This document shows positions 51,262 through 60,165 of a DNA stretch of 64,000 bases, one piece after another (positions within the stretch are counted from its first letter, which is position 1; each line of letters begins with the position of its first letter). Location: contig JAFVGH010000076.1 in assembly GCA_017475045.1 (NCBI GenBank), forward strand, positions 1-64,000. Reading direction: 5' to 3'. The notes beneath the pieces are model-generated. The model did not search any database. It worked only from the letters and a program-made list of their open reading frames with translations, and was not told the DNA's origin. The translations under genes were made by a program, and so were the position numbers. The DNA comes from Fibrobacter sp. GTDB taxonomy: Bacteria > Fibrobacterota > Fibrobacteria > Fibrobacterales > Fibrobacteraceae.

Positions 51262-51306
51262 CTCTCGCAACCGCCCTCGATTAATATCGAGGGCTTTGTT
51301 GCTCAC
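51262..51306 (-). repeat. Copy of the GTGAGCAA...TTGCGAGAG structured repeat, acting as terminator
   Basis: On the reverse strand it reads GTGAGCAAC ... GTTGCGAGAG with an inner stem GCCCTCGAT/ATCGAGGGC (51273-51294). It has the same ends and loop TTAA as the units at 22179, 22274 and 22370, but a different stem. On the forward strand the stem is followed by TTTGTT and ends the upstream gene. Confidence 0.8.
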
Positions 51307-51360
51307 AGAAGACCGCAAAGCCTAAAAGCAAGAAGAAGTAATCTAGCATAGACTTTGCTC

Positions 51361-51414
51361 CCACCTAAAGGTGGCCATGTCCACATAAGCGCTAAAGCGC
51401 TAAGTGGCCAAAGG
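51361..51414 (+). mobile_element. 54-bp hairpin module inserted in a tandem repeat copy
   Basis: Copy 1 of the tandem repeat reads GACTTTGCTC-TCGCAACC; copy 2 reads GACTTTGCTC, then 54 extra bases, then TCGTAACC. The insert holds CCACCT/AGGTGG and AGCGCT/AGCGCT hairpins, and its first 20 bases match the module inside the repeat at 14203-14222. Filled and empty sites thus lie side by side. No transposase is encoded, and mobility is inferred. Confidence 0.6.
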
Positions 51415-51528
51415 TCGTAACCGCCCTCGATTAATATCGAGGGCTTTGTTGCTCACGGAAGACCGCAAAGTCTAAAAGCAAAAAAAAGTAATCCAGATGC
51501 CGCATCAAGTGCGGTATGACGACTCAAA

Positions 51529-51581
51529 CGTCATTCCGGGTAGAGCCTGCCCCGGACTCGATCCGGGGACCCGGAATCTAG
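51529..51581 (+). repeat. 53-bp hairpin repeat, left copy
   Basis: Begins CGTCATTCCGGG and ends CCCGGAATCTAG; inner stem CCCCGGA/TCCGGGG. An identical copy in reverse orientation is at 55856-55908, on the far side of two xylanase genes. Confidence 0.9.
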
Positions 51582-51621
51582 ATGGCGCATCAAGTCCGCC
51601 ATGACGGTTCAAACAGAAAAA

Positions 51622-51640
51622 ATCCCGCCGATGGCGGGAT
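51622..51640 (-). terminator. Terminator after the large GH11 gene
   Basis: ATCCCGCC/GGCGGGAT stem with 3-nt loop, T run on the reverse strand. Confidence 0.85.
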
Positions 51641-51660
51641 TCTTTCGTTATGCCGATACG

Positions 51661-54063
51661 TTATCGACTCACCCGAACTTTCATCAGATGGCTGCCCTGC
51701 TTGACCAGGTAGATACCCGGCCTATGGAACTTGGCAAAGAGGGCCTCTTCGAGGGAGTCGCCGGCATTGACGCGGACAAGTCCCAAATTGCGGCCCTGGA
51801 CATCGAACACCTGCATATTTCTGTCAGCGAGGGCCATCCGAATAATTCCGATAGCCTCCGTTGTCTGGTTCTCATCAGGGCCATCCATACCCTCTTCCAC
51901 CATCACATAATCCTTTTCGCTATTGAACGAAGAGCTGCTATACAGCACCACATCAACAGCACTGCTGAGCGGAGGTTCAACTGAGCTACTAGACGGAGGC
52001 AGTTCCTCAGAGCTGCTGCTGGGCGGTGGCTCAATAGAGTTGCTAGACGGAGGCGGTTCCACGGAGCTGCTGCTGGGCGGTGGCTCAACAGAGCTGCTGG
52101 AAGGAGGCGGTTCCACGGAGCTGCTACTGGGCGGAGGCTCAATAGAGTTGCTTGACGGAGGCGGTTCCTCAGAGCTGCTACTGGGCGGAGGCTCAATAGA
52201 GTTGCTTGACGGAGGCGGTTCCACGGAGCTGCTGCTGGGCGGTGGCTCAACAGAGCTGCTGGAAGGAGGTTCTTCAGAACTACTGCTCGGAGGTGGCTTA
52301 ACAGAGCTGCTAGACGGCGGTACTTCAGAAGAACTAGATATTTCCCTCTTCGTAAAGGTTATCTTGTCAGCGTCAATCCATCCATAATCAAAAGTTACAC
52401 GGAGAGTATGCTCACCGGCAGTAATCTCCTTCGTAGATGACCCGCTAAAGTCCTTATAGTCATTCCACCCTGTAGTCAAGATATCCGAGACCGTACCGAC
52501 ATCCTCGCCATCCACAGAAACAGTCAAAAAACTCTTGTTACCATCGTTATCCTGTCTTGCCGCACTCACTACGAAATCGTAATACCCGGCAGAAGTGAAG
52601 TTGACAGAGTATTCCACCCAAGAATTGGGGTTGATGGTTCCAAGACTGGTTGAATTTGTCTTAAAGTCTCCACCACTATTCTGATAGTTCTCGAACTCAA
52701 TGGAGCCCGGCAGGTTCACAACAACCACCGGTACAGAACTACTGCTGGGCGGAACTACAGAAGAACTACTCGGGGCAACAGAACTGCTGCTCGGCGCCAC
52801 AGAGGAACTGCTAGGCTCGGAACTCGACGAGCTTGACGAAGATCCCTTCTTCGTAAACGTGATATTATCGACATTGACATAGCCACCCGTAAAGGTCACG
52901 CGAAGTGTATGCTCACCAGCCGTGAGAGACGGGGTTGTGCCACTGAAGGTTTCGTACTTGTCCCAACCGGTAGTGAGAACATCTACAGAGCCAATAGCGG
53001 TTCCATCCAGCGAAATATCCACGGCAACCGTTCTACCCTGCTCATCTTCCCTCGCGGCCAACAGGTCAAAATCATAAACACCCGACTGATTGACGTCCAC
53101 CTTAAATTCAACCCAAGCCCCAGGATCGATTTCGCCCAGCACCGAGCCATAATTTTTCAATTTTCCTTCACTGTTCTGAAAATCCTCAAACTCAATGGTT
53201 CCCGGGAAGTCGCCCACCACCGACAGATTCTGAGAGGAACTGCTCTGGACTGTAGAGGAGCTGGAATTAGGCGTAGTGCCATTGGATATATAGACCTTGG
53301 CGTAGTTAAAATCAATAGATCCAGACGCATTGCCATTTTCAGGATACTGTCCCGCTTCACCTAGAATTTTCGCTTCATACAGTGAGGTGCCAAGAGTTAT
53401 CCCCTTATTTTTCCATGCCTGGAAATGAGCCGTAATATCAATGGTTCCGCAATTACGGGCCGTCTTACGCAAACTGTATATCTGCTTAAAGGGACCACTA
53501 CCTTCGATAGAAGCTCTATTCGCATCAGCCGTAAAAATCTCATACACATCACCAGCAATAGTGACCTCACCTTGAGATGTTCCTAGCCAACCCGGTCGTG
53601 AAGCAGGGCCCCAGTTGTCTACGATGTACCATTCAATCAAGGGGTTTTGCATCCAACCATAAATACCCACATAGGCATAGGAAATTCCTCCATTGTTCTT
53701 AAAGGAACTCATGCTAAAGTCGGCATATATGTGCCCTACCGAAAGAGGATCCTTTCCGCTATTCCTTCCATAGAAAATGCCTTCACGGCACAGGTAGTCG
53801 TCTATATTGGAGAATGCGCACGAAAAAGAGCCGTCGCTATAGAATGTGGCCTCAGCATTACCGCTCTTTGTCCATACCTCGTAATGGTAATCACCAATAT
53901 TGCCTGTTTTGTTTCCGTCCGAACCATGTCCAAACGAAAGCGTCTGCTTGGTAGATGTTCCCGAATGCGTCGCCTTGCAGAAATCCTGAGCCAAGGCTTG
54001 TGTGGTGAAAAAGCCAAGAAACAGTAATGCCGCTGTTCCCGCCGTAAAAACGCCCTTTTTCAT
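51661..54063 (-). CDS. Secreted GH11 xylanase with two CBM6-like modules
   Basis: 800 residues: signal peptide 1-25; GH11 jelly roll about 27-260 with nucleophile Glu144 in PLIEWYIVDNW and acid/base Glu236 in ILGEAGQYPENG; two CBM6-like modules at about 284-406 and 447-572 (each PGxIEFExxQ ... WVEF/Y ... AGEHTLRVTF ... DxITFTK); a Pro/Ser repeat linker (PPPSSSSVE units) about 573-705; and a C-terminal sorting-like domain ending PGIYLVKQGSHLMKVRVSR. It should cut beta-1,4-xylan while the CBMs bind xylan or cellulose ends. First upstream of its ATG is a leader segment also found before the 55738 gene. The linker DNA is a near-perfect tandem repeat and probably varies in length between strains. 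Confidence 0.93.
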   Translation of the reverse strand: MKKGVFTAGTAALLFLGFFTTQALAQDFCKATHSGTSTKQTLSFGHGSDGNKTGNIGDYHYEVWTKSGNAEATFYSDGSFSCAFSNIDDYLCREGIFYGRNSGKDPLSVGHIYADFSMSSFKNNGGISYAYVGIYGWMQNPLIEWYIVDNWGPASRPGWLGTSQGEVTIAGDVYEIFTADANRASIEGSGPFKQIYSLRKTARNCGTIDITAHFQAWKNKGITLGTSLYEAKILGEAGQYPENGNASGSIDFNYAKVYISNGTTPNSSSSTVQSSSSQNLSVVGDFPGTIEFEDFQNSEGKLKNYGSVLGEIDPGAWVEFKVDVNQSGVYDFDLLAAREDEQGRTVAVDISLDGTAIGSVDVLTTGWDKYETFSGTTPSLTAGEHTLRVTFTGGYVNVDNITFTKKGSSSSSSSSEPSSSSVAPSSSSVAPSSSSVVPPSSSSVPVVVVNLPGSIEFENYQNSGGDFKTNSTSLGTINPNSWVEYSVNFTSAGYYDFVVSAARQDNDGNKSFLTVSVDGEDVGTVSDILTTGWNDYKDFSGSSTKEITAGEHTLRVTFDYGWIDADKITFTKREISSSSEVPPSSSSVKPPPSSSSEEPPSSSSVEPPPSSSSVEPPPSSNSIEPPPSSSSEEPPPSSNSIEPPPSSSSVEPPPSSSSVEPPPSSSSVEPPPSSNSIEPPPSSSSEELPPSSSSVEPPLSSAVDVVLYSSSSFNSEKDYVMVEEGMDGPDENQTTEAIGIIRMALADRNMQVFDVQGRNLGLVRVNAGDSLEEALFAKFHRPGIYLVKQGSHLMKVRVSR

Positions 54064-54113
54064 AATTGAACTCCTCTTCAGAATCCAATCCCTATGTTAA
54101 ACATAAACAAATA

Positions 54114-54135
54114 ATCCCCAGTTGTCACCGGGGAT
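54114..54135 (-). terminator. Terminator after the second GH11 gene
   Basis: ATCCCC/GGGGAT stem; the reverse-strand loop has GGTGACA, as in the terminators at 55791 and 57453. Confidence 0.75.
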
Positions 54136-54163
54136 CTCTGTAAATTTATGATAAACTATCTGG

Positions 54164-55738
54164 CTAGCGGGTCACCCGAACCTTGGTCAGCAGGCTACCC
54201 TGCTTGACCAGGTAGATTCCAGACTTGTGGAACTTGGCAAAGAGGACCTCTTCGAGAGAGGCTCCGGCATTAACGCGGACACGACCCAAGTTGCGGCCCT
54301 GGATGTCGAACACCTGCATATCCATAGTGGAAAGCGACATGTGGATGTTTCCGATAGCGGCCGTAGCCTTGTCGTTCTTGCCGGAGCTGTTGCTTGCAGG
54401 GGTGGTGCTGCCTGAAGAAGTCGGTGCGGAGGCACTGCTGGTAGGCGGTTCATACTTGGAGCTCATGTTCACATTCTTGGCGGTGAACTTGATGTTATCT
54501 ACATCGAGCCAGCCGTAATCGAAGGTCACACGCATGGTGTGCTTGCCGGCGGTAATTTCATCTGTCGTTCCCGTGAAGGGCTTGAAATCGGACCAGTCGT
54601 CAGTCAAGATATCAGAGATCGTGCCGACATCCTTTCCATCGATAGAAATGGTAAAGTAGCTCTTGTTTCCGTCGGCATCCTTTCTCGCGGCGAGAACTTC
54701 TACTTCATAGGTTCCCGTGTAGGAGACATCTACGGTGAATTCTACCCAGGCGCCCGGATTGATGGTGCCCAAAGACGTTGCGTTCTTCGTCAATTCAGCA
54801 CCACCGGTAGACTGGTAGTCTTCAAACTCAATGGTTCCCGGCAGAGTGCCTACAGACGGTAGGGTCTGAGCAGCACTGCTGGAGGAGTTGGTAGAGGCAC
54901 TGGAAGTAGTAGAAGAGCCCTCGGCGTTATCCACCATGTTGAAGTAGGTGTAGTCAACGGAACCCGAAGCACCTCCACCAGCCTCGTTCATCAGCATCAC
55001 TTCCATCAACTTACCAAAACCAACCTGATAGTCCTTACGACCTTTCTTGGAAGTCGGCAGATTTTCCGTTTGTCCATGGAAGAGTTCTTCCCACTTGTTG
55101 AAGTGGGCGGAAATATCGATATGACCGCACTGACGAGCCGTTTTACGAACGCTAAAAATCTGCAGGAACGTGGTTGCGTCACCCATCTTGGACGGTTCAC
55201 CATCTCGAATAAAGGCGTGAATGGTATAAGTTCCACCATCAACGGTAATTTCACCGAACTTGGGACCAATATAGTCTTCGCTGGGCTGGCTATACCAGTC
55301 GTCTACGATGTAGTATTCCACATCCGGCTGCCTTGTCCAGCCATACACGCCAATATAGCCATAAGCTGCATTTTTGCTTGTCTTGGTGTACTTGTAGTCT
55401 ACGGCAAGATGTTTTGTTTTATGATCAATCATATGACTGATGTCGTTTGCATCCGTCGTGTACTGGAACCCCACACGTGCAAGGTAGTCGCTAGAACCAC
55501 TCCAAGTGGCCTTGAACGTTCCATTGCTATAGTAGGTCATGGAATTGGTTCCACCCTGATACCATTGTTCAAAACCCCATGGGGTCCCGCTAATTTTACC
55601 TACTGAATTGCCGTTTACATTTGTTCCATTGCCCGAATGCCCCATGGCATCGTTACAGGCATCAACGGCGAATGAATTGGTGAAAAGACCAAGGGATAGC
55701 AGAGCAGCTGTCCCGACCGAAAAATATCCCTTTTTCAT
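54164..55738 (-). CDS. Secreted GH11 xylanase with one CBM6-like module
   Basis: 524 residues: signal peptide ending FAVD; GH11 domain about 30-270, with nucleophile Glu141 in QPDVEYYIVDDW and acid/base Glu252 in MNEAGGGASGS; Ser/Thr linker; CBM6-like module about 300-425; short linker; and a C-terminal sorting-like domain ending SGIYLVKQGSLLTKVRVTR. The catalytic domain differs clearly from its two neighbours, which resemble each other more, and has an insertion (FHGQTENLPTSKKGRKDYQ) before the acid/base. It may favour different xylan decorations. The gene has its own terminator and leader, so the cluster is probably three separate transcripts. Confidence 0.92.
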   Translation of the reverse strand: MKKGYFSVGTAALLSLGLFTNSFAVDACNDAMGHSGNGTNVNGNSVGKISGTPWGFEQWYQGGTNSMTYYSNGTFKATWSGSSDYLARVGFQYTTDANDISHMIDHKTKHLAVDYKYTKTSKNAAYGYIGVYGWTRQPDVEYYIVDDWYSQPSEDYIGPKFGEITVDGGTYTIHAFIRDGEPSKMGDATTFLQIFSVRKTARQCGHIDISAHFNKWEELFHGQTENLPTSKKGRKDYQVGFGKLMEVMLMNEAGGGASGSVDYTYFNMVDNAEGSSTTSSASTNSSSSAAQTLPSVGTLPGTIEFEDYQSTGGAELTKNATSLGTINPGAWVEFTVDVSYTGTYEVEVLAARKDADGNKSYFTISIDGKDVGTISDILTDDWSDFKPFTGTTDEITAGKHTMRVTFDYGWLDVDNIKFTAKNVNMSSKYEPPTSSASAPTSSGSTTPASNSSGKNDKATAAIGNIHMSLSTMDMQVFDIQGRNLGRVRVNAGASLEEVLFAKFHKSGIYLVKQGSLLTKVRVTR

Positions 55739-55790
55739 AATTGAACTCCTCTTCAGAAATCCAATCCCAATATAAACATATACAAAAAAG

Positions 55791-55808
55791 CCCCGGATGT
55801 CACCGGGG
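55791..55808 (-). terminator. Terminator after the third GH11 gene
   Basis: CCCCGG/CCGGGG stem followed on the reverse strand by CTTTTTT; loop with TGACA. Confidence 0.85.
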
Positions 55809-55855
55809 AAGTGTGTAAATTTATGTAAAGGTGCCGTTTTTTGCGTTTTTTAAGG

Positions 55856-55908
55856 CTAGATTCCGGGTCCCCGGATCGAGTCCGGGGCAGGCTCTACCCG
55901 GAATGACG
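55856..55908 (-). repeat. 53-bp hairpin repeat, right copy (inverted)
   Basis: Exact reverse complement of 51529-51581 across all 53 bases. Lies between the terminator and the stop of the 55933-57402 gene. Confidence 0.9.
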
Positions 55909-55932
55909 AAGTGCGGGCTTCTACGTTCTTGG

Positions 55933-57402
55933 CTAGCGAATCACGCGGACCTTGGTCAGCTGGCTACCCTGCTTGACCAGGTAGACACCCGGCCTGTGGA
56001 ACTTGGCAAACAGGGTCTCTTCCAGGGACATCCCTGCCGAAACGCCCAACTTACCAAGGTTACGGCCCTGCATGTCAAACACCTGCAACTCATTGTCCTT
56101 CAACACAAAGCGCGTTTTGGCCAAAGCATCTGTAGAAGGTTCGTACTTGGAACTCTTGTCTACCTCCTTTTCGGTAAACACGATCTTGTCCACATTCACG
56201 TAGCCGTCCGTAAATGTCACACGGAGAGTATGCGTCCCTGCAGAAATACTGGAGGTCACTCCCTTGAAACTCTTGTAGCTATCCCAATCGTCGGTGAGAA
56301 TATCCGAAATCGTCCCGACGCTCTTCCCGTCAATGGAAAGGGTCACACTAACCTCGCGACCGTCGTCATCTTGTCTTGCGGCAGAAAGCTCTACATTGTA
56401 GGTTCCCGTATAGGCCACATCCACGGTATATTCGGCCCAATCACCGGGTTCAATATCACCCAAGAAAGAACCACCATTCGTAAATTCGCCACTCTTTTCC
56501 TGGAAGTCTTCGAACTCCACCATTCCAGGGAAGGCCCCTACAGAAGGAAGCGTGGTTGCAGCACTGCTGGAAGGTGTCGTAGAGGCGCTGGACCTTGGAG
56601 CCCCACTGCCATCCGCATACACCTTGGCATAATTGAAATCAAAGGAGCCGTTGGCGTTATGATTCTCCGGGTACTGCCCTGCTTCACCTAGAATCTTCGC
56701 CTCGTAGAGCGACGACCCCATTTTTAGGCCAGCAGCTTCCCAAGCCTCAAAATGCGCCGTAATGTCAATAGTCCCGCATTTTCTGGCTTTCTTGCGAATG
56801 CTCCAGTATTGCGTGAACGTCTTTATTCCCTCGATTGTTCCACGGGCTTCGCTAATATCATCTTTATAGATATCATACTCGGCACCATCTATCGTGACGG
56901 TCTTGACTAAAGTTCCGCACCATGTCGGCCTACCCTGAGACCCCCAGCTGTCCACGATGTACCATTCAATCAAGGGACTCTGTGTCCATCCGTAAACGCC
57001 AATGTAGGCATAGGACACTCCGCTCTTATTGGTGTAGTTGCTAAGGCTAAAGTCGGCGTACAGATGGCCCACCGTCTTATAGTTCACCCCACTATTATCT
57101 CCGTAGAGAATTCCCGAACGGCAGAGATAGTCGTCGATGTTTTCGAAACTGCAACTGAACGAGCCGTCGGAATAGAAGGTGGCCTTTCCTGTACCCGTCT
57201 TGTTCCATTCTTCGTAGCTGTAGTCTCCAATGGTGCCGATAGTACCCTCTCCATCGGCATCTCCTGTCGGTGCAGTATTGGAGACATCTTCCTTGGTTCC
57301 CGAATGGGTGGCGTTACAGAAATCCTGCGCCAGAACCTGTGTGGAAAGAAAACCAAGGGACAAAACAGTCAAAGCCTTGGCAGATTTTAACAAAACACTC
57401 AT
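55933..57402 (-). CDS. Secreted GH11 xylanase with one CBM6-like module
   Basis: 489 residues: signal peptide ending VLAQ; GH11 domain about 27-265 with nucleophile Glu146 in PLIEWYIVDSW and acid/base Glu240 in ILGEAGQYPENH; Ser/Thr linker with SSSAA; CBM6-like module about 290-415; and a C-terminal sorting-like domain ending PGVYLVKQGSQLTKVRVIR. The catalytic domain is the closest relative of that at 51661-54063, so one likely arose from the other, with later gain or loss of a CBM. The start ATG has a GGAG site. Confidence 0.92.
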   Translation of the reverse strand: MSVLLKSAKALTVLSLGFLSTQVLAQDFCNATHSGTKEDVSNTAPTGDADGEGTIGTIGDYSYEEWNKTGTGKATFYSDGSFSCSFENIDDYLCRSGILYGDNSGVNYKTVGHLYADFSLSNYTNKSGVSYAYIGVYGWTQSPLIEWYIVDSWGSQGRPTWCGTLVKTVTIDGAEYDIYKDDISEARGTIEGIKTFTQYWSIRKKARKCGTIDITAHFEAWEAAGLKMGSSLYEAKILGEAGQYPENHNANGSFDFNYAKVYADGSGAPRSSASTTPSSSAATTLPSVGAFPGMVEFEDFQEKSGEFTNGGSFLGDIEPGDWAEYTVDVAYTGTYNVELSAARQDDDGREVSVTLSIDGKSVGTISDILTDDWDSYKSFKGVTSSISAGTHTLRVTFTDGYVNVDKIVFTEKEVDKSSKYEPSTDALAKTRFVLKDNELQVFDMQGRNLGKLGVSAGMSLEETLFAKFHRPGVYLVKQGSQLTKVRVIR

Positions 57403-57452
57403 AACAGCACTCCTTTGTGAGAGCCAACCCCAGACATAAAACTATACAAAAA

Positions 57453-57474
57453 GTTCCCGATTGTCACCGGGAAC
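57453..57474 (-). terminator. Terminator after gyrA
   Basis: GTTCCC/GGGAAC stem with GGTGACAA in the reverse-strand loop and a following T5 run. Confidence 0.85.
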
Positions 57475-57507
57475 CGTGTAAAAAATGAAATTATATATTT
57501 TTTCGGC

Positions 57508-60165
57508 CTATGCTTCGTCCTTCTCGATGGAGTCGTCGTCGACCTCGACACCTTCCACCTTGTCGAAGGTCTCCTTGGCCTCGGCGCTATCGTGCTCGAT
57601 GTCTTCCACGCTGGGGAGCGCAGTGGCATCCTGGACCACGTCGCCTTCGCGGAGGCTGATGGCCTTCACACCCTGGGCGTTACGGCCCGTAAGGCGGATG
57701 TCGGCAGCCTTGATGCGAATGACCTGGCCTTCGCGACTGGTGATAATCAGGTCGTAATCGTCGGCAACGCTTTCCACGAACACGGCAGGACCGATCTTGT
57801 CGGTGACCTTCAGGTTGATGACGCCCTTGCCGCCACGACGGGTAATGCGGTAGGTACCGGGCTCGCTACGCTTACCGAATCCGTTTTCGGTAATGGTGAG
57901 CACCTTGTTGCCCGCCTTGAGCCACAGGAGCGAAATCACCTCGTCGCCATCGGCAAGCTTGATACCGCGCACGCCGTGGGTACCACGGCCCATGGGGCGG
58001 AAGCAGGTGATGGGGAACGTCAGGGCCTGGCCGTTCCGGGTGGCAAGCATCAGCAAATCCTTGGGGATCGGGCGGCCTTCAACGTCATCGGCTCCGTCTT
58101 CTCCTTCGGCCACTTCAGCTTCGACGGTCTCGGCGGCCTGCTCCACAGCATCGTCAGCGTCGCTTGCATTCAACGAAGCCTTGTATTCCTCTTCGGTCAT
58201 GCCCACCAGCTGCACCTTCACCAGTTCGTCGTCGTCATCCAGGCGGATGGCGTTCACGCCGGCCTTGCGGGGGCGGCTGAACAGGGTCAGGTCCATCTTG
58301 TTGATGATGCCCTTCTTGGTGGCAAACACTAGGCAGAAGAACCCGCCGAACTTGCGCACCGGCACAATGGCCTGCACCTTTTCGCCTTCGGTAAGGCCGA
58401 TAAAGTTCACGATGGGGCGGCCCTTTCCGTTGCGGGTGCCTTCGGGCAGGCGGTAAACCTTGGTCCAGTAGGCACGGCCCTTGTTGGTGAACACCAGCAG
58501 GTAGCTGTGGGTCGATGCCGTGAAAATCTGGTCCACGTTGTCTTCGTCCTTGAGAGTCGCACCGATGATTCCCTTGCCGCCGCGGTTCTGGGCCTTGAAG
58601 GTATCGATGGGCAGGCGCTTGATATAGCCTTCCTTGCTCAAGGTAATCACCTGTTCCTCTTCGGCAATCAGGTCTTCGTAGTCGCTGTCGTCCACAGATT
58701 CACCGATGGTGGTACGGCGTTCGTCGCCGAACTTGTCCACGATTTCATCCAGACGCTTGAGGATAATGGCGATACGGCGTTCGCGCTTGGCGAGAATGTC
58801 TTCCAGGTCGGCCACCGTCACGATCAGTTCGTTGTACTCGGCTTCCAACTTTTCCAGGTTGAGGCCCGTCAACTGAGACAAGCGCATGTCCACAATGGCC
58901 TGGGACTGGATCTCGTCGAGGTTGAACCTGTCTTGCAGGCTCTGCTTCGCGATTTCAGTGGTCTTGCTGGACTTGATAATCTGCACCACTTCGTCGATGT
59001 TCTGCGTTGCAATACGCAGGCCTTCGATAATGTGGAGACGTGCCTTGGCCTTGTTCAAATCGAACTGGGTGGCACGGGTGACCACATCGAGACGGTGGTC
59101 AATGTAAATCTGGACCAGGTCCTTCAGCGTAAGGAGCTTGGGCAGGTTGTTCACCAGGGCCAGGTTATAGATGCTGAAGGTGGTCTGGAGCTGGGTGTAC
59201 TTGAACAGGTTGTTCAGCACCACCTCGCCCACCGCGTCACGGCGGAGCTCAATGACGATACGCACATCCTTGGCGGATTCGTCGCGGATGTCGGTGATAC
59301 CGTCCACGCGCTTTTCGCGCACCAGTTCCGCAATCTTCTTGCAGAGTTCGGACTTGTTCACCATGTAAGGGATTTCGGTAACGATAATGCGGGACTTGCC
59401 CTTGGAGTCCACCTCGATATCGGTACGGGCACGCACACGCACACGGCCATGGCCCGTAAGGTACGCTTCGCGGAAGCCGGAACGTCCGCAAACGATGCCA
59501 CCCGTGGGGAAATCAGGACCCTTCACGTACTGGAGCAGTTCCTCGCCCGCCACGTCAGGGTTTTCGGCCACCGCATGGATAGCGGCCGCAATTTCGCGCA
59601 GGTTGTGGGGAGCCATGGAGGTGGCCATACCCACAGCGATACCCGTGGTACCGTTCACCAGCATGTTGGGGAGCGCAGAAGGGAGCACCAGAGGTTCGTC
59701 CAGGGTCTCGTCGAAGTTCGGACCCATGTCCACGGTGTCCTTCTCGAGATCCTCGAGCATCAGGGCACCCACGTTATTCATCTTGGCTTCGGTATAACGC
59801 ATGGCAGCAGCGCCGTCACCGTCGATGTTGCCGAAGTTACCCTGACCGAACACCAGCGGATAGCGCAGGGAGAAGTCCTGGGCCATACGGACCAAGGTCT
59901 CGTACACGGCGGAGTCACCGTGGGGGTGGTACTTACCGATGACATCACCCACGATACGGGCGCTCTTCACGGTAGACTTGTTGGGAACCACGCCCAGCTT
60001 GTGCATACTGAACATGACGCGGCGGTGCACCGGCTTGAAGCCGTCCCGGGCATCGGGGAGCGCACGGGCCACAATCACGCTCATGGAATAGCGCAGATAG
60101 CTATCCTGCATGTCCTGTTCGATCAGGCTCTTGAACTGTGTTCCTGGTACCAATTCTTCTGACAT
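57508..60165 (-). CDS. gyrA: DNA gyrase subunit A
   Basis: 885 residues. The catalytic Tyr is Y124 in [10 protein letters not shown]. The quinolone-determining region reads [18 protein letters not shown], with Ser at the E. coli 83 position (S85) and Glu in place of Asp87. The C-terminal wrapping domain has the GyrA box as QNRGGKG (E. coli QRRGGKG), which supports gyrase rather than ParC. An acidic insertion of about 35 residues ([19 protein letters not shown] and onward) interrupts the C-terminal propeller, and the tail is very acidic. The ATG overlaps the surE stop (TAATG). gyrB is not nearby. Confidence 0.97.
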   Translation of the reverse strand: MSEELVPGTQFKSLIEQDMQDSYLRYSMSVIVARALPDARDGFKPVHRRVMFSMHKLGVVPNKSTVKSARIVGDVIGKYHPHGDSAVYETLVRMAQDFSLRYPLVFGQGNFGNIDGDGAAAMRYTEAKMNNVGALMLEDLEKDTVDMGPNFDETLDEPLVLPSALPNMLVNGTTGIAVGMATSMAPHNLREIAAAIHAVAENPDVAGEELLQYVKGPDFPTGGIVCGRSGFREAYLTGHGRVRVRARTDIEVDSKGKSRIIVTEIPYMVNKSELCKKIAELVREKRVDGITDIRDESAKDVRIVIELRRDAVGEVVLNNLFKYTQLQTTFSIYNLALVNNLPKLLTLKDLVQIYIDHRLDVVTRATQFDLNKAKARLHIIEGLRIATQNIDEVVQIIKSSKTTEIAKQSLQDRFNLDEIQSQAIVDMRLSQLTGLNLEKLEAEYNELIVTVADLEDILAKRERRIAIILKRLDEIVDKFGDERRTTIGESVDDSDYEDLIAEEEQVITLSKEGYIKRLPIDTFKAQNRGGKGIIGATLKDEDNVDQIFTASTHSYLLVFTNKGRAYWTKVYRLPEGTRNGKGRPIVNFIGLTEGEKVQAIVPVRKFGGFFCLVFATKKGIINKMDLTLFSRPRKAGVNAIRLDDDDELVKVQLVGMTEEEYKASLNASDADDAVEQAAETVEAEVAEGEDGADDVEGRPIPKDLLMLATRNGQALTFPITCFRPMGRGTHGVRGIKLADGDEVISLLWLKAGNKVLTITENGFGKRSEPGTYRITRRGGKGVINLKVTDKIGPAVFVESVADDYDLIITSREGQVIRIKAADIRLTGRNAQGVKAISLREGDVVQDATALPSVEDIEHDSAEAKETFDKVEGVEVDDDSIEKDEA

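Larger units (their letters stand above)
51214..51490 (+). repeat. Tandem triplication of a gene 3' end with its terminator
   Basis: The block that encodes the end of the 50571-51245 gene plus its hairpin is repeated at 51310 (period 96 bp) and again, in part, at 51460 (period 150 bp). The second interval is longer by exactly 54 bp because of a hairpin-rich insertion at 51361-51414. Each copy retains the KKTAKSK-like codons and stop. Confidence 0.85.
51246..51660. other. Repeat-rich intergenic region
   Basis: No gene is seen. In order it contains a terminator/structured repeat (51262-51306), a second copy of the gene end, a 54-bp inserted module, another hairpin copy (51423-51444), a third partial gene end, two related short hairpin units (about 51496-51523 and 51582-51610), the 53-bp repeat at 51529-51581 and the terminator of the xylanase gene. 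Confidence 0.8.

Noticed and set aside
51995..52330. Tandem DNA repeat as a separate element
   Set aside because: It encodes the PPPSSSS linker of the GH11 xylanase in frame; it is part of that gene.
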